Of a DNA stretch of 64,000 nt, positions 43,980-56,311 are shown in pieces. Source of the stretch: Capsicum annuum. Lineage: Eukaryota > Streptophyta > Magnoliopsida > Solanales > Solanaceae. The notes beneath the pieces are model-generated. The model searched no databases. It had not been told where the DNA came from and saw nothing but the letters and a program-made list of their open reading frames with translations. Every line of letters begins with the position of its first letter. Position 1 is the stretch's first letter. The translations under genes and the position numbers were made by a program. The stretch lies in contig NC_061118.1 in NCBI RefSeq assembly GCF_002878395.1, forward strand, positions 87,586,344-87,650,343, read 5' to 3'.

Positions 43980-45626
43980 TGACGGCGCCCAAGCACACAC
44001 GCAAGTGTACGTCGTCTCACCAAGTAATACAGTGGCCTTAAATAAAGCCGAATATCTATCCCACAGGGACTTGTTCTAATAACCAATTGATTTCAGTTCA
44101 CAATTTAGATTCAATTGATGCAAGAGTAACCAAACGAAAGTTTTAAAGTTATAACTACATGTAAAGTAAACAATGCATAAAGTAAAAAACTTAAGACAAT
44201 CAATAAAATAAAGCCTAGTGTTAAAGTACTTCGAATAATCATAATATGTTATTGAACTTCATATGTAAACTCACTTATCTTCGTTATTGATTCGTAGGGT
44301 TAATGGCATGATCATGGTCTCTTGACCTCTAATCGTTTACCTAACTAGGACATTACAACTACATCATTTAGTGGGGATTAATAATCCAATTAGGTGCTTA
44401 AAGCTATCATCTTACATTTGAATAAAGTAAGTCTTCTAGGTACATTCTTGTCCTAGATACTAATTCGAATTCCTTATTTCATAAAAAAATAAGAACCCTA
44501 CTTTGTTTATCCCCACATTCTATCTTCTTATTCCCTCTCCCGGGATCAAAAGTTTAATAATATATGTATTCTAAGGGTAATCAATCCTTAAAATAGTTAA
44601 AACAAAGATAAACTAGCAACCAAATATGATAAGATAATTAAAAAAATTCAATTCAAAATAATCGTCGTCATGTTCTTAGCTTTAACCGCAGAAAGGGAGT
44701 TCTTAGCCACTCATGGACATGATCATCATCCAAATTATTAAATTCATGACATAATCCATTAATAAACTAAAATAAAGAATATAAAACCTAAAATATAAGT
44801 TGCAACGGCCTTCCCGCGTCCAAGAATAGTCAAAAAATTATTACAATAAGTGCTCAATGTCCTATTTATAGTGAATGAATTTTAGCCATGTGGGGAATAG
44901 GGTCGCGTCGAGTTGGGCAGTCCACTTGAGCATGGGTCGCAGCGCTCTAGCTGGTCAAGTCAAGTAGGCATCGCACTGCAATGGCTACTTGAGTCAAATA
45001 AGGGTCGCAACGCAGTTCCAACATGATGGCTCACTGGAAATTGCAATTCAACATCCAAATTTGTCTTATGCAATTGTCTTCCATCCCAAGCATTTGTGGT
45101 GTGTTTCAACTTGATTTCCATCCTTTAAATCCTCAATATATCACCATAATATGCTGAAAAAACCTCCTAAATCATAATACATTGAGTATTAGAGATCAAA
45201 ACAACACAATATCAAAAACAACGAACTCAAAACACGAGCTAAGACAAGGCTTGCTCATGTTGAACATTAACTTATTGTTTTGACTCTAAACTTGATCCAA
45301 TTGAAATTTGCACATTATAAACAAGTTATTCCATATCTAAATACACAATTAAACTATTTAGAACTTATTTAACACATTAGAGTCCATAGGGGTGGACTAA
45401 ACATGAACCTAGCTCAAGCTAGTAACACTAGTTTCCTCGATTGAACTCTAAGTAATCCATTGAAGTACAAACTTATTTGGAATACACTTTGATCATTATT
45501 GTCACATATTTGAACACTTAGATGCTATTTCTATCATTAATTCACATATTAAGCACACAAGTTACCCTCAAAACAAGGCAAACTAAGCTAGTATAATGAC
45601 ACTAAAGTGGATAAATACACCCAACA
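43980..45626 (-). repeat. A2 3' LTR
   Basis: On the minus strand it starts TGTTGGGTGTATTTAT. A good TATA box, CTATAAATAGG, lies at 44861-44871 and is also in the other LTR. The GC-rich block with GGTCGC words is at 44895-45050. The terminal bases end GGGCGCCGTCA, unlike the 5' LTR end GCGCTATTA; GGCGCCGT recalls the tRNA-Asp primer site. There are no genes. Confidence 0.82.
44861..44871 (-). promoter_or_regulatory. A2 3' LTR TATA box
   Basis: The minus strand reads CTATAAATAGG, an ideal plant TATA box, just downstream of the GC-rich block. The identical sequence is at the same place in the other LTR (50736-50746), so it was the element's promoter. Confidence 0.75.
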
Positions 45627-47250
45627 TCCCCACCCCACACTTAAATCCTTTTTCATCCTCAAACAACTCTAACTCTAAGCATCATAAGCTAAGGAGACTC
45701 TACATTTCTACTACAAGCGAGACACTCAAGCTAGTACTATAATGACTACACAAAATGCAAGTTTCTACACTAAGAATGTTACATACACAATTGAAAGCTA
45801 ATGAACACTACTCCAAAACATCCTAGCCTCAAGATTTGACTCAACACGTGGCAAACTTATGCATATTGCTCAATCAAGGACATCACACAAATCACCCATT
45901 TTCATCAAACATATGCCCCCCACAACAAGAGAGTTACCTATAATCACTCACATAAAAGCAATTTATAACACAATGGGTACAAGAATAAAATTTTGCTTAC
46001 TCTCAAAAGGAATTCACAATTTAAACACAATGAACCATAATATTGCCCTTAGTATAGTACTTTACTAATATATGAATGTTAAGCTTAGGATCAAATAGGT
46101 TTTTTTGGTTTGTAATGTAGGATAAGGGCTGTGTAGGAACTATTTTAGCTGAATAGTGACTATATTCCATAAGGGCTTTAATACACTACATTATACAGTT
46201 AACACCAATCTCCAACAACCCAATTATACCATTTTTGCTTACCCCGTTCTTTTGCTTTTTCACCCTATCTTATTAAGCTCATCTACATACTTTATGGTGA
46301 AAGTATTATAAGTACAACTCATTCAATTTGAGAAACTTTTTATTCGTTTAATTCCTCAACTCCCCACCACAACACATAAAAATAACACATAAAAATTCTT
46401 TTGAACACCACTAACTATAACATTGGGGCTTCACTTCTACCTTTTCTTCTCTCATTTCTCAAACTCCTTACTCAATTATTTTTTCATTAAAGCTCCTAGG
46501 AGCTTTGGATCAAATTATGGTCAATAAAAAAAGGGATTAGGCTATATATGAGGCTTTCAAAGAAAAAGTTAAAGGCTCAACATGGCTTACTAGGATCATG
46601 CACAAGATAGGTTAAAAAAGGGTATAAAATAGGACTATAAAAGAAATACCTATATCATATCCTAAATCCACACTCTTTATTTTTCTTTGCACACACAATA
46701 GGAAAGTTTTAGACATCACATGCAATAAGGAATATACAAGACCTCACACGTACATGGCGCATGCTCAACTCATGTAGGATCATCATAGACTCAACAAAAT
46801 AATAGCATGAATTCAAATTAAACCAACAAGTACAAAAGTTATAAACATGAGCCTAAGGGTCTCAAAAGTAGAACTTCACACAATAAACATCCTTTTGCAA
46901 ACAAAAAACTTAATTGATTCAATCACTTATAGCACCTTTAGAACATCTCACTTATTCCTTACCTAAAAAATTTTAAATTTACCCTCAAAATGGAATTTCC
47001 CCACCCCATACTAAAAAAACTACTTTGTCCCCAAAGTATACTTTAAAAGTAGAGATAGAGATACTCCTTGAGGCCTTTAGGCCTAGCTAGTAGTATCTTT
47101 TTATATCAAGAGGGTCTAGGGACCCTATACTTAATCTTCGCCATTCTCCTTAGCTCAGATTTCTGGTACTCAAACTTCCCATCGACCCGTGAATCAACAA
47201 AAACAAAAAATTACATGAAGTAAAAAACTAAAAACTAAAAATAAAACATA
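45627..47250 (-). mobile_element. A2 non-coding tail with polypurine tract
   Basis: The tract (minus strand GTGTGGGGTGGGGA, 45627-45640) borders the 3' LTR. A second GTATGGGGTGGGGAAATTCC at about 46994-47013 resembles it and sits near the post-pol region. No coding sequence is recognisable; the plus frame 45859-46068 has no domain. Such long post-pol tails are usual in Athila/Tat elements. Confidence 0.7.
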
Positions 47251-47310
47251 CCTACTTAACTTGGGTTGCCTCCTAAGAAGTGATTGATTTAGTGTTATGG
47301 CACGACTCAA
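47251..47310 (-). other. A2 post-pol conserved motif
   Basis: The minus strand reads CGTGCCATAACACTAAATCA and soon after TAGGAGGCAACCCAAG. This is the sequence normally found just after the integrase gene in Athila/Tat elements. Here it follows protease within about 200 bp, so RT to integrase are deleted. Between them (47310-47467) is a Lys/Arg/Ser-rich frame of uncertain meaning. Confidence 0.7.
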
Positions 47311-47466
47311 CTCAACTTGATCAAATTTCTTCATCCTTTTCCTCACACTTGAAGGCCATCTTCTTATTCTTTTCTAACCTCTTGAGTTTGAACTCTCAAG
47401 GTTAACAACTTTCTCAACTATAGCTTTTTCAGGCTTATCAATCTACATCATGTCAGGTTTAGGTGG

Positions 47467-47960
47467 TTATGGCTTAGGGTGCTTAATAAAGGTGTCTGAA
47501 GAAGTCTTTTGGGGAATACACTCTACCACCCCATACTTATCCCCTTTAATCACAGTAATCATACACAAGTATTTATAGTGGGATAGTGTATTAAGTGGCT
47601 TGTACACTTTAAAAATTGCCTCTTCATCCTCCAACCTCTTTGTGAGCATCCCCTCTCTTACATTAATTAAAGACCCTCCCGTTACTAAAAATAGACATTC
47701 CAAGATGATTGGTACTTGTTCTTCTTCATGAAAAAGCAGAATAATAAAGTCATCAAGAATAATAAATTCATCAACTTTTATGAAGACATTCTCTGTCACT
47801 CCTTCAGGATGGGCTATGATCCCATTTTCCAGCTGCAGTAGTAGAGTGCTCGGTCTAGGTTTCCCCTAACCTAATGTATTGAACAAAGATAGAGGCATCA
47901 AGTTAATACTTGCCCCTAAATCACTAAGTACCTGAACCACCTCGCTGTTACCAATTTAAA
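47467..47960 (-). pseudogene. A2 aspartic protease
   Basis: Retroviral-type protease that would cut Gag. The active site DLGASINLMP is intact at about 47885-47935. After a frame break the open part 47467-47799 gives the C-terminal half: ENVFIKVDEFIILDDFIILL, then PIILECLFLVTGGSLINVREG, the usual ILGRPFLATG-like segment with the Gly-Arg-Pro lost. It lies downstream of gag, as expected. The frame break and the altered flap region suggest it is inactive. Confidence 0.78.
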
Positions 47961-48349
47961 TAGGGAGAGTAAACTTCCCAAGGTCCTTAAGATTTTTCAA
48001 CATCTTTTAAGTAGCCATAAAGGTACACCAGTGAGTACTATCGCCTCCATATCCTGCAACTTAACCTTTTTAGCAACCACATCCCTTAATTACTTAGCAT
48101 ACTTGGGAATCCCCTATAAAACATAAAAAATAGGAAGGTTAATATGTAGTTCTCTAAATGTGTCAAAGAACTTCTTGAAGAATGCATCCTCCTTTTCCTT
48201 CATATGCTTCTGTAGGAAGGGTAGTTATGGGATCTTCACTTCTTCAATAGCTTTTTCTTTGGAGTACTCAAACTTCCTTGACTTTTTAGAAACTTGGCCA
48301 TTAGCCTATTAGGACTTAAATCAGCAACCACCTCCTTAGTTGCCTTAAA

Positions 48350-49620
48350 AGGTTCTCCATAAAGATCTTTACCACTCCTCAAAGTTATTTCCATTAATTG
48401 TTTTGGGATTTTTAGTATCCCCTGGCAAACTACTTTGAGACCTGGTGTTTAGTCTCTATGATAACTGCCCAACAACAACTTTAAGCTTCTTGTGGCTGCT
48501 TGCTGGCTATTTACATCTGCAGCCAGCTATGTTTGATTAGCTAGAATTTACTTCATTATATCTTCCAAGTTGCTAGTTGACTGATTTACTTATGCCTGTG
48601 GTTGCTAAATTTACTGCTATTGGGCGTTCCACGGTTGATTTAGTGGCTGAGTCTGCCACTTCATATTATAGGCGCTCCCATAATTCCATCTTTAAGAATT
48701 TTAGACATACATCATAGACTCAGGATTTGCAGCACACATAGCCCCTGAATGACCACTATTTCCACAAATCTCACACCAACCACTGGTCTGCTAAACTAAA
48801 TTAACTACTATTGTAGGCTGTATAGCTCCCACTTTTAGGTTGTTGAACTGAGTGTTTATCAAATTTTCTAATGCAACAACCTGAGCTGATAAAGTAGCGT
48901 ATTGTTCCACCTTCAACACATCTGCAACTTTCTTTGTGGAAATCCTAGAATCACCATGCCACTCTATATTTCCTTTTGTTATGTGGTTCAATAAAGTGTA
49001 CAACTAATCATAAGTCAACACCAATGCTTGACCACCTACAGTTGAATCTAGCAAAAGTTTTGTGTTGTGATCAAGTGTCTCTACAAAAGTATGAGCAAGT
49101 ACCTTATTGGACATTTTATGATGTGGACAGTCCTGAAGAAGTGCCTTGAACCACTCCCAAGCATGATAAAGGTTCTCATCTGGCCTTTTTCTGAAGCTCA
49201 CTATATTACTACAAAGCTTCACAGTCTTACCAGAAAGAAAGAATATGATGATGAACTTTCGTGCTAACCATCCCATAATGTGATTGAATTTACTAGCACA
49301 GAGTTCAAACACCTTTTAGCTTCCCCAATAAGTGAATAAGGGAAGAGTGTAGCCTCACATAATAATCATTCACATCTGTTGAAATGAATATGTCATTGAG
49401 CTCAATGAAATTTTGCAAGTAGACCTGTGGATCTTCTTGTGCAAACCCTATAAACTAACCACTGCTAATCAATAATTGCATCATATTGTTCTTTAGCTCA
49501 AATCTCCCACCAACAACTAGTTTCTGAAAAGGTCAGGTCAAATTTATCAAAAGTGGGATTTCCACTTCATGAATTATCCTGTAGGATGCTTGTTAATCAA
49601 CCATGATAGTAGGATTATCT
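48350..49620 (-). pseudogene. gag: A2 gag, broken
   Basis: Athila/Tat-type gag in several pieces. EDPQVYLQNFIELND is legible near 49440 in a broken frame. The open parts 49312-49004 (RPDENLYHAWEWFKALLQDCP, DSTVGGQ) and 49003-48791 (a segment ending VVNLV) are contiguous and separated by one stop. A full zinc knuckle C-E-I-C-G-N-S-G-H-S-G-A-M-C lies at about 48740-48785. The C-terminal part runs on to about 48350 with stops. The overlapping plus-strand frame at 49067-49267 is a shadow. Confidence 0.82.
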
Positions 49621-49841
49621 TGATCTTCATTGATTTATAAAATATGAGGGAGAAGGTTTGCTTCTCTCCTTTATTGATAGAAAAGTTGTTCAGGTTTGGG
49701 ACTTGGTTCAACCAATTCCCGAGCCCTTGCTTGCTTATTTCTTTAAAACCTATTTATGCAAATACAAAACAAAGACCAAGCATAAAACACCAAAGAAAAC
49801 GAAAAAGCAAAACTAAAAACAAAATAATTGCCAAATTACAA

Positions 49842-49859
49842 GTCCTCGGCAACGATCCA
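49842..49859 (-). promoter_or_regulatory. A2 primer binding site, tRNA-Asp-like
   Basis: The minus strand reads TTGGATCGTTGCCGAGGAC, close to the Athila site TGGCGCCGTTGCCGGGGA but one base shorter. It follows the LTR end GCGCTATTA and an AAGTTTT spacer typical of the group. Confidence 0.72.
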
Positions 49860-49861
49860 AA

Positions 49862-51501
49862 AAACTTAATAGCGCACACGCAAGTGTGCGTGGTATCACC
49901 ATGTAATACAGTGGCCTTAAATAAGGCTAAATATCAATCCCACAGGGACTTGTTACAACAACTATTCAATTTTATTTCACTATTCAGATTAAATTGATTT
50001 AAAAGTAACCAAAAGAGAGTTTTAATGTTATAATTAGATGTAAAGTAAACTGTGTAAAGAAAAAGACTTGAGAAAATTAATTGAGTAATGCCCATGGATA
50101 AAACACTTCGAACAATCATACTATGTTACTGATCTTTATTCATTAACTCGCTTATTTTGGTTGTTGATTTGTAGGGTTAATCACGTGATCTTGGTCTCCC
50201 AACCTCTAATCGTTTACCTAACTAGGACATTACAACTACATCGATAAGCGGGGATGTAATAATCCACTTAGGTGCTTAAAGATATCATACTACATGTGAA
50301 TCAAGTAAGGCTTCTAGGTACATTCCTGTCCTAGAAACTAGTTCGAATTCCTTAATTCGTAAAAGAATAAGAACCCTACTTTGTTTATCCCCACGTTTTA
50401 TCTTCCTATTCCCTATCTCGAGATCAAAAGATTGACAATATAAGTATTATAAGGGTGATCAATCCTTAAAATAGTTAATAAAATAGTCAAGCAACAAAAT
50501 ATGATAATCTAATTAAACGAAATCATTTCAAAACAATCATCTTCAAGTTCTTGGCTTTAACCCCAGAAAGGGAGTTCTTAGCCACTTATGGACATAATCA
50601 TCATCCAAAATATTGAATTCATGATATAATCCGGTAATGAAATAAACTAAAGAATATAAAACCTAATATTTGTGCTGTAGCAGTCTCCTTATGTCGAAGA
50701 ATAGTCAAAAAGTGATTACAATAAGTTCTCAATGTCCTATTTATAGTGAATGAGGTTTAGCCATGTGTGGAATAGGGTAGCGCCGTGTTGGGCAGTCCAC
50801 TTGAGCAAGGGTCACAATGCACTAGATGGTAAAGTCATGTAGGAATCACGCCACAATGGTTTCTTGAGTTAAATAAGGGCCGTGATGTAGTTCCAATGCT
50901 AGGGCTCTCATGAAATTGCAATTCAACGTCTAGCTTTGTCTTGTGCCATTGTCTTCAATCCCAAGCATTTTTTGTGTGTTTCCACTCAATTTCCAGCCTT
51001 TAAATCTTCAATATATCACCATAGTCAGCACACAAAATCTCCTACATTATAATACATCAAGTATTAGGGATTAACACAACACAATGTCAAAAACGACAAA
51101 CTCAAAACACTTGCTAAGATTAGGCTTGCTCATGTTGAATAATAACTTAGTGTTTTGACTCTAAACGTGATCCAATTGAATTTTGAGCATTATAAACAAG
51201 TTTTTCCACATCTAAAAACACAATTAAACCCTTTGTAACTCATTTAAAATATTAGAGTCCATCGAGGTAGACTAGACAAGCATCTAGCTCAAGCTAGTAA
51301 CTCTAGTTTCCTCGATTGAGCACTAAGTAACCCATTGGAGTACAAACTTGTTTGGAATACACTTTGATCATTGTTGTCACATATTTGAAAACTTATATGC
51401 TTATTTCAATCATAATTCACACATTAAGCACACAAGTTATCCTCAAAATAAGGCAAACTAAGCTAGTATAATGATACTAGAGTGCATAAATACACCCAAC
51501 A
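49862..51501 (-). repeat. A2 5' LTR
   Basis: Partner of 43980-45626. The left part contains GCGCACACGCAAGTGTGCG, a short inverted repeat, and ATCCCACAGGGAC. The TATA box is at 50736-50746. The GC block (50775-50905) is more CpG-decayed than in the 3' LTR. The right edge ends ACACCCAACA. The frames 49644-49997 and 49934-50119 straddle its left end and are not genes. Confidence 0.83.
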
Positions 51502-52266
51502 TCAGGTATAGACCTACCCTCCCACTCAAAGACTGACTTATCATAAAACTGAAACTTTACCATATGGTGTGATAATTAATCAATGCATAGCAAGAATAGA
51601 GCCAATCAAAGCCTTGAATAATATCAAAATCTATTATCTCTAACTATATTAAATCTGCTAAAGTAACCATATGGAGGACGATAATAGAATACTTTCTATA
51701 GACTAGCTTCACAATTATTGACTCACCCACTGGAGTAGACACTGAGAACGACACCAGAAGATTTTTATGACTTGATAAAAAATTTACAGCAACAAGTGGG
51801 TCACATAAGAGATATTTAATCCCGGGCCTAACAATATATATACATCAAAGTGAAAGGCATGAAGAATACCAGTAACAACATTTGGGGAATTTTTTTGATC
51901 CTGATGAGATGGTAAAGCATAAAATCAATTTTGACGCTGAACACCATAGGTACTGAATGACGCACCCTATGGAAGAGCTAGGTAACCTAGCTGAGCTACT
52001 AGATTTGTGGACTGAGTTTGAGGACGAATATCTCTACTTCCTTGCTTAGCCTATGGGCATTCCTTGACCTTGTGTCCCATATTACCATAATCGTAACAAC
52101 CATCTCTAACTAATAAACATTTATATAGACTAGTTTTAAAGCATATTGTGCATGATAAATAAGTGGGTCTCCCCATCATACTACCCTAGGATCAAGAGAT
52201 CGAAGGTATACCACACTACTCTTGCTTAGTTTTAGGTGTAGGGGCACTAACTTAGGACGGTGCAAG
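51502..52266 (-). pseudogene. gag-pol: C2 protease and gag zinc knuckle (5' part)
   Basis: Continuation of C2 beyond A2. At 51510-51850 the minus strand shows late protease words (VSTPVGESI, DFDIIQGFDWL, then SLSGR before A2). The gag zinc knuckle is at 52057-52098: C-Y-D-Y-G-N-M-G-H-K-V-K-E-C, with the second Cys changed to Tyr. The part between has stops and frame breaks. It is cut at 52266 by C3. The base order joins that of 43979, which supports A2 as an insertion. Confidence 0.8.
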
Positions 52267-55200
52267 TGTAATGACCTTTTCGGTCATTATTTGTATTCTT
52301 GCTTATTTTGCTGGTAGAGCTTTTCTATAGCTGCCCTAAGTCATTAATGACTTGCTGAAACTGATAGATCGGTTACCTACCAGTATGTTTGGTTCCTTGA
52401 ACCACTTTCCTAATTTGAAGTCTCTGTTGGTCTTAATTGACCACTACGCAATAAACTTTTGAAATAGACCTTTAATGTGAAACCCAACTTTGCCAATTTG
52501 TCTGAAACATCAAAAACTATATGATTGCATGTCTTATTTGTTTGAAATAGACCTAAAATGTATCTCGAGGCAATGACCAGAGCTTAGAATAGTTCCAATC
52601 TTTAGCCGTTACTTACACAGACCAAGATACCACAACCACAGAGGCTAAAGTCTGACTGTAGTACCATGAACACGAATAGGTGAAGGGTGTGACCATGCTG
52701 CTTGAGGTTGGGTGGAATCCATTTAAAGGTTGCTTTGACCATATTTTTTGGCTATTTGTTCCCCCTTCTTGAACTCTAAAACGCTAATAGAGTGTGAAAT
52801 CTTCTAAGTGGGTCTTGTGGATTGATTTGGAGATTAAAAAACTTGTGCAATCGAATCTTGCTACTAATCTAAGGTAAGAATCGATCTAGTTGGTGTTAAG
52901 TTGTTTATTCCTAGACCCAAAACCCCTAAATCATTGAGGCTGAATTTTAGTCCAAAATATGATTAATTTACTTAGGTTTCTTAAGGTTTATAGCTTCCTA
53001 ATGATATGTGAGCAATGGCTTAGCCTTGAAAACTCATTTTCTGAAGGTGAAACCCACTTGGAGGTTTGATGTTATTTTGGACCCATGGTACAATGGTGCT
53101 ATAATGGCCATTCTTATTCTTGTTGTAATGCTTAGATTGTATTTTTGATAGCTTTGCTTGTGGAAGAAGAAACTTTGAGAAAAGGAAAGAAAAAGCTTGT
53201 TGGTTCATGAGTTGCTTTGACTCAAGGTAGGTTAGGCTTAGTTGTAGTTAGATTGATCTTGATTATAGTATAATTGTTGATATCTTTCAAGACTGGGTAG
53301 GGCTTAGATAATAAATGGTTGAACGGTGATATTGGAGATTAATGAATTCTTATAGTTTATTAAACTTAGCCTAGAACCTTGGATAATCTACTTATAGTCT
53401 CATTAATAGTATGAGAATACTCTAGTTGCTCTAATAGATAAGAATGATGTATCTCCCTAACCTTAAGAGTATGTTAAACTAGCTATTTCTTAATTAGGAA
53501 ATAACCTTAGTGTTGGGTTGATTTAGGTGGAATACTTGAAGAAAAATTCCACTATAGTCTTATTAATGATTGTTAGGCCCTTATGCTATGATTTAGATAA
53601 CTTCACCTAAAATACGGGTAGATGTTAATTATGTGATAGTGAATTTGTCATCCTTGGCCTTTAAGAGTGGGACCTGAGCCACCTTAATCTTGAACTACGA
53701 AATCCCTTAGAAACCTAGATACTTGATGAATGTCTAAGTTATGTTGTTGAGATTATAATTGTTAAAATCGATGGTCAGATTATGTATATAGTCGATGATT
53801 AGATACTGTGTATACTTGATTAATTATCTCTTAGTTATGATATAGATAGCCTTAAAAAGGGGGAGAATGTGTATATCATATGAATGCTCATGCTTATACT
53901 CATATTGTGTGGTGATGCTTCATAGCAAAGTAGTATGCTATATGTCATCATACAACCCTATTACTCTACTATTGTGGATTTGTATATATTTATTGATTCA
54001 GCTAGGTATGTGTATGTATGTTGTTGTCTTGAGTGATATGTAATGGTGACGCTTGATGATTTCGGACAATATGTTGATCTTATAATGATACCTAGTGAAT
54101 TCAAAAGAGGCAATGATGATGCTCGATAAATTCAGAAGATATATTAATATAATGATGATTCCAAGTGAATTTTGGAGGATATGTTGAGATCATGATGATG
54201 CCCAATAAAATCCATATGATATGTTAATGTTATGATGATACTCGGTAAATTCAGAGGATATGTTGATATAATGATGATGCCCGATGAAATTTGGAGAATA
54301 TGTTAATGTTATAATGATACCCGATGAATTTAAAGGATATGTTGATGTTATGATGATGTCTGGTAAACTCGAAAGAGGTAAAGATATTATGATGATGTAT
54401 GGGGAAAATTTACTTAATTAAATGCTTGAATGCATAATGAGTTTAGGCTGTGTAGGGCCTAACCACTTATGTACGTAGGACATGATGGCTTTCTTGGTAG
54501 ATTGTTATTCATTCTTTTTCTCTTTTCACTAAATAAGAGGTGTGGCACTTGTTGACTCTAATTGGTAAATAGAGGTAATTTTTTCCTATCATTGGGTTAA
54601 GGCTAATTGGTATGTGTAATCTTGTGTTGAACCAAAGGCTCACTTAGTAAATCTACTTGACTTGAATTAATAGTTATGTTATGGAAATTCGCCTAGAAAA
54701 GTCGATTATTTGTTAACTAGTTATATTTAATAAATGATTATGACTTCTAGGCTAGAAGCCTAGGGAACTAGTTGGTGGATGTTACATGGTTTAAATATGA
54801 AAACTAGATCTTAAGGTTGTAACATGCTTAATAATAATAGACTTGGTATTGTTCGATAGATAGTTAAGTTTTCATCTGGTATGTGATATCATGGTGTATT
54901 AATTGAGGGTTTATATAATAAGAATGCTAACTAGATAATATCCTTTTAATGGGCGAATGAATAATAGCATTGGTAGTTTGTAGCCTTTCCCTTAAGTGAT
55001 AGCTAGTAACTATAAAACTTGTAATTTAGTGGCATATGGAAATGGAGGCTAACTAGTTTAGACTAATCTTGGTGTTTACTATTGAGTTAGAGAATAAGTA
55101 GCTATATAACTATGTTATGTTGATGTTAGTTTAATTGTGATGAAATTGAAATAATGATAATGATTGTGGACCTCAGAAATGAGCCATGATGGGGTTGTGT

Positions 55201-56104
55201 TACCCACGATTTTGGTTAATTGTGGTGTAGTATTGACTTAATGTATTACAATTTAATTATTTTCCTGTACTCTCTGGTTGTATAAGATTTCATGATGTGT
55301 TATTTGGTGTGTTCTTTTGCGTGTACTTCCCGACGCTATAGGATGTCGTGGTATGTTCTTGTGCTTATTATTCTAATGAAGGTTGGTGTTGATTTTTGTA
55401 AATTCATGTATGTTATTCTATATATGTGGCTTTATTCTTATGAACAATTACTTATTTGTAGGATGAATATGTTATGTAATGGATATGATACGTTATGCTA
55501 TTTCCCTAGTAGTTTATTTATTTTATTTGGCGGTATCGAATAAAATTCGGTTCGATCCTATACCTTAACTTTAAGTTATTGTCTTTCCTTTCATTGCCTT
55601 TATATTATTATTTAGCTTAGTCGGGTGATGATGTCTATAGAGTACCCCATGTTTTTATACTCGTACTATACTTTTGTACCTTTTGGGTGCTGACCAAAGT
55701 TCTAGTTGCTGTCATTGAGTTGGGTTCATGTCGTGTTGACCATTCAAAGACAGGGTGAGCTCTTAGAGTTTGAGTTTCCCTTTTCCCCTTCTATCTTTAT
55801 TTGTCTTTTATTTTTGAGACAAATGTATGAGATTATTTAAGACATTTTTAGATTTGGAGTTGTAAAAATTCTATTATTAAGTCTAAATGCTCTTGTACTA
55901 ATATTACCAGGTCTTGGGATTGGTATTTGAATATCGATTGTCTTTTCTTTTGGAATGTCATTGTTTATATTGTGTTTTATTATAAGGTCCATGTTTGACA
56001 TTTCTACCAAGGTGACCCATTGTGTTAGCTTCGAGTTACATTATCGACTTATCTACCGGTAGGATGTGGTAGGTGCCATCATGACTAAAAATTTGGGCCG
56101 TGAC
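52267..56104 (+). repeat. C3 5' LTR
   Basis: Begins TGTAATGACC and ends GGGCCGTGACA. The first 22 bases form a perfect 7-bp hairpin, AATGACC/GGTCATT. A block near 52618-52735 matches a much more CpG-rich block of the 3' LTR (61510-61590). A 40-bp minisatellite lies at 54047-54400. Frames 53020-53208 and 55292-55543 have no domain and are LTR sequence. Confidence 0.92.
54047..54400. repeat. Minisatellite, about 40-bp period, C3 5' LTR
   Basis: Eight or so imperfect copies of a 39-42-bp unit built as GATATGTTGATGTTATGATG followed by ATGCCCGGTGAATTCGGAG-like sequence. The 3' LTR has a similar array (62930-63255), but unit order and number do not match exactly. Confidence 0.85.
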
Positions 56105-56108
56105 AAAT

Positions 56109-56121
56109 TATTATCAGAGCC
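56109..56121 (+). promoter_or_regulatory. C3 primer binding site, tRNA-Met type
   Basis: TATTATCAGAGCC matches TGGTATCAGAGCC at 11 of 13 positions and lies four bases after the LTR end. Confidence 0.85.
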
Positions 56122-56311
56122 TAGGTTTTGCCAATATTATCAGTACAAGAGTAAGTGTCTAATAGAGTCCTGCAAATCAGAATATTGACATCTATTTCCT
56201 ATCTTTAGGATGCTATAGGACAATCTTAGGAATTCATAAATTTTTTAACTCATATCATGCTAAGAGTATAGTTTGTTTTTAGGATATTCTATTGACTTTA
56301 CTCTTTTGCAG

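Larger units (their letters stand above)
43980..51501 (-). mobile_element. A2: Athila/Tat-like LTR retrotransposon lacking RT and integrase, minus strand
   Basis: A2 is 7.5 kb with LTRs of about 1.65 kb (43980-45626 and about 49862-51501) and a 4.2-kb internal region. On the minus strand it has a tRNA-Asp-like primer site, broken gag with zinc knuckle, protease, a post-pol motif, a long non-coding tail and a GTGGGGTGGGGA tract. RT, RNase H and integrase are missing. It lies between the protease and RT parts of C2. No clear target duplication is visible: left flank ends TGTAC, right flank begins TCAGG. Confidence 0.83.

Noticed and set aside
55292..55543. 83-codon frame rich in Tyr, Cys and Leu
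   Set aside because: Inside the C3 5' LTR with no domain.
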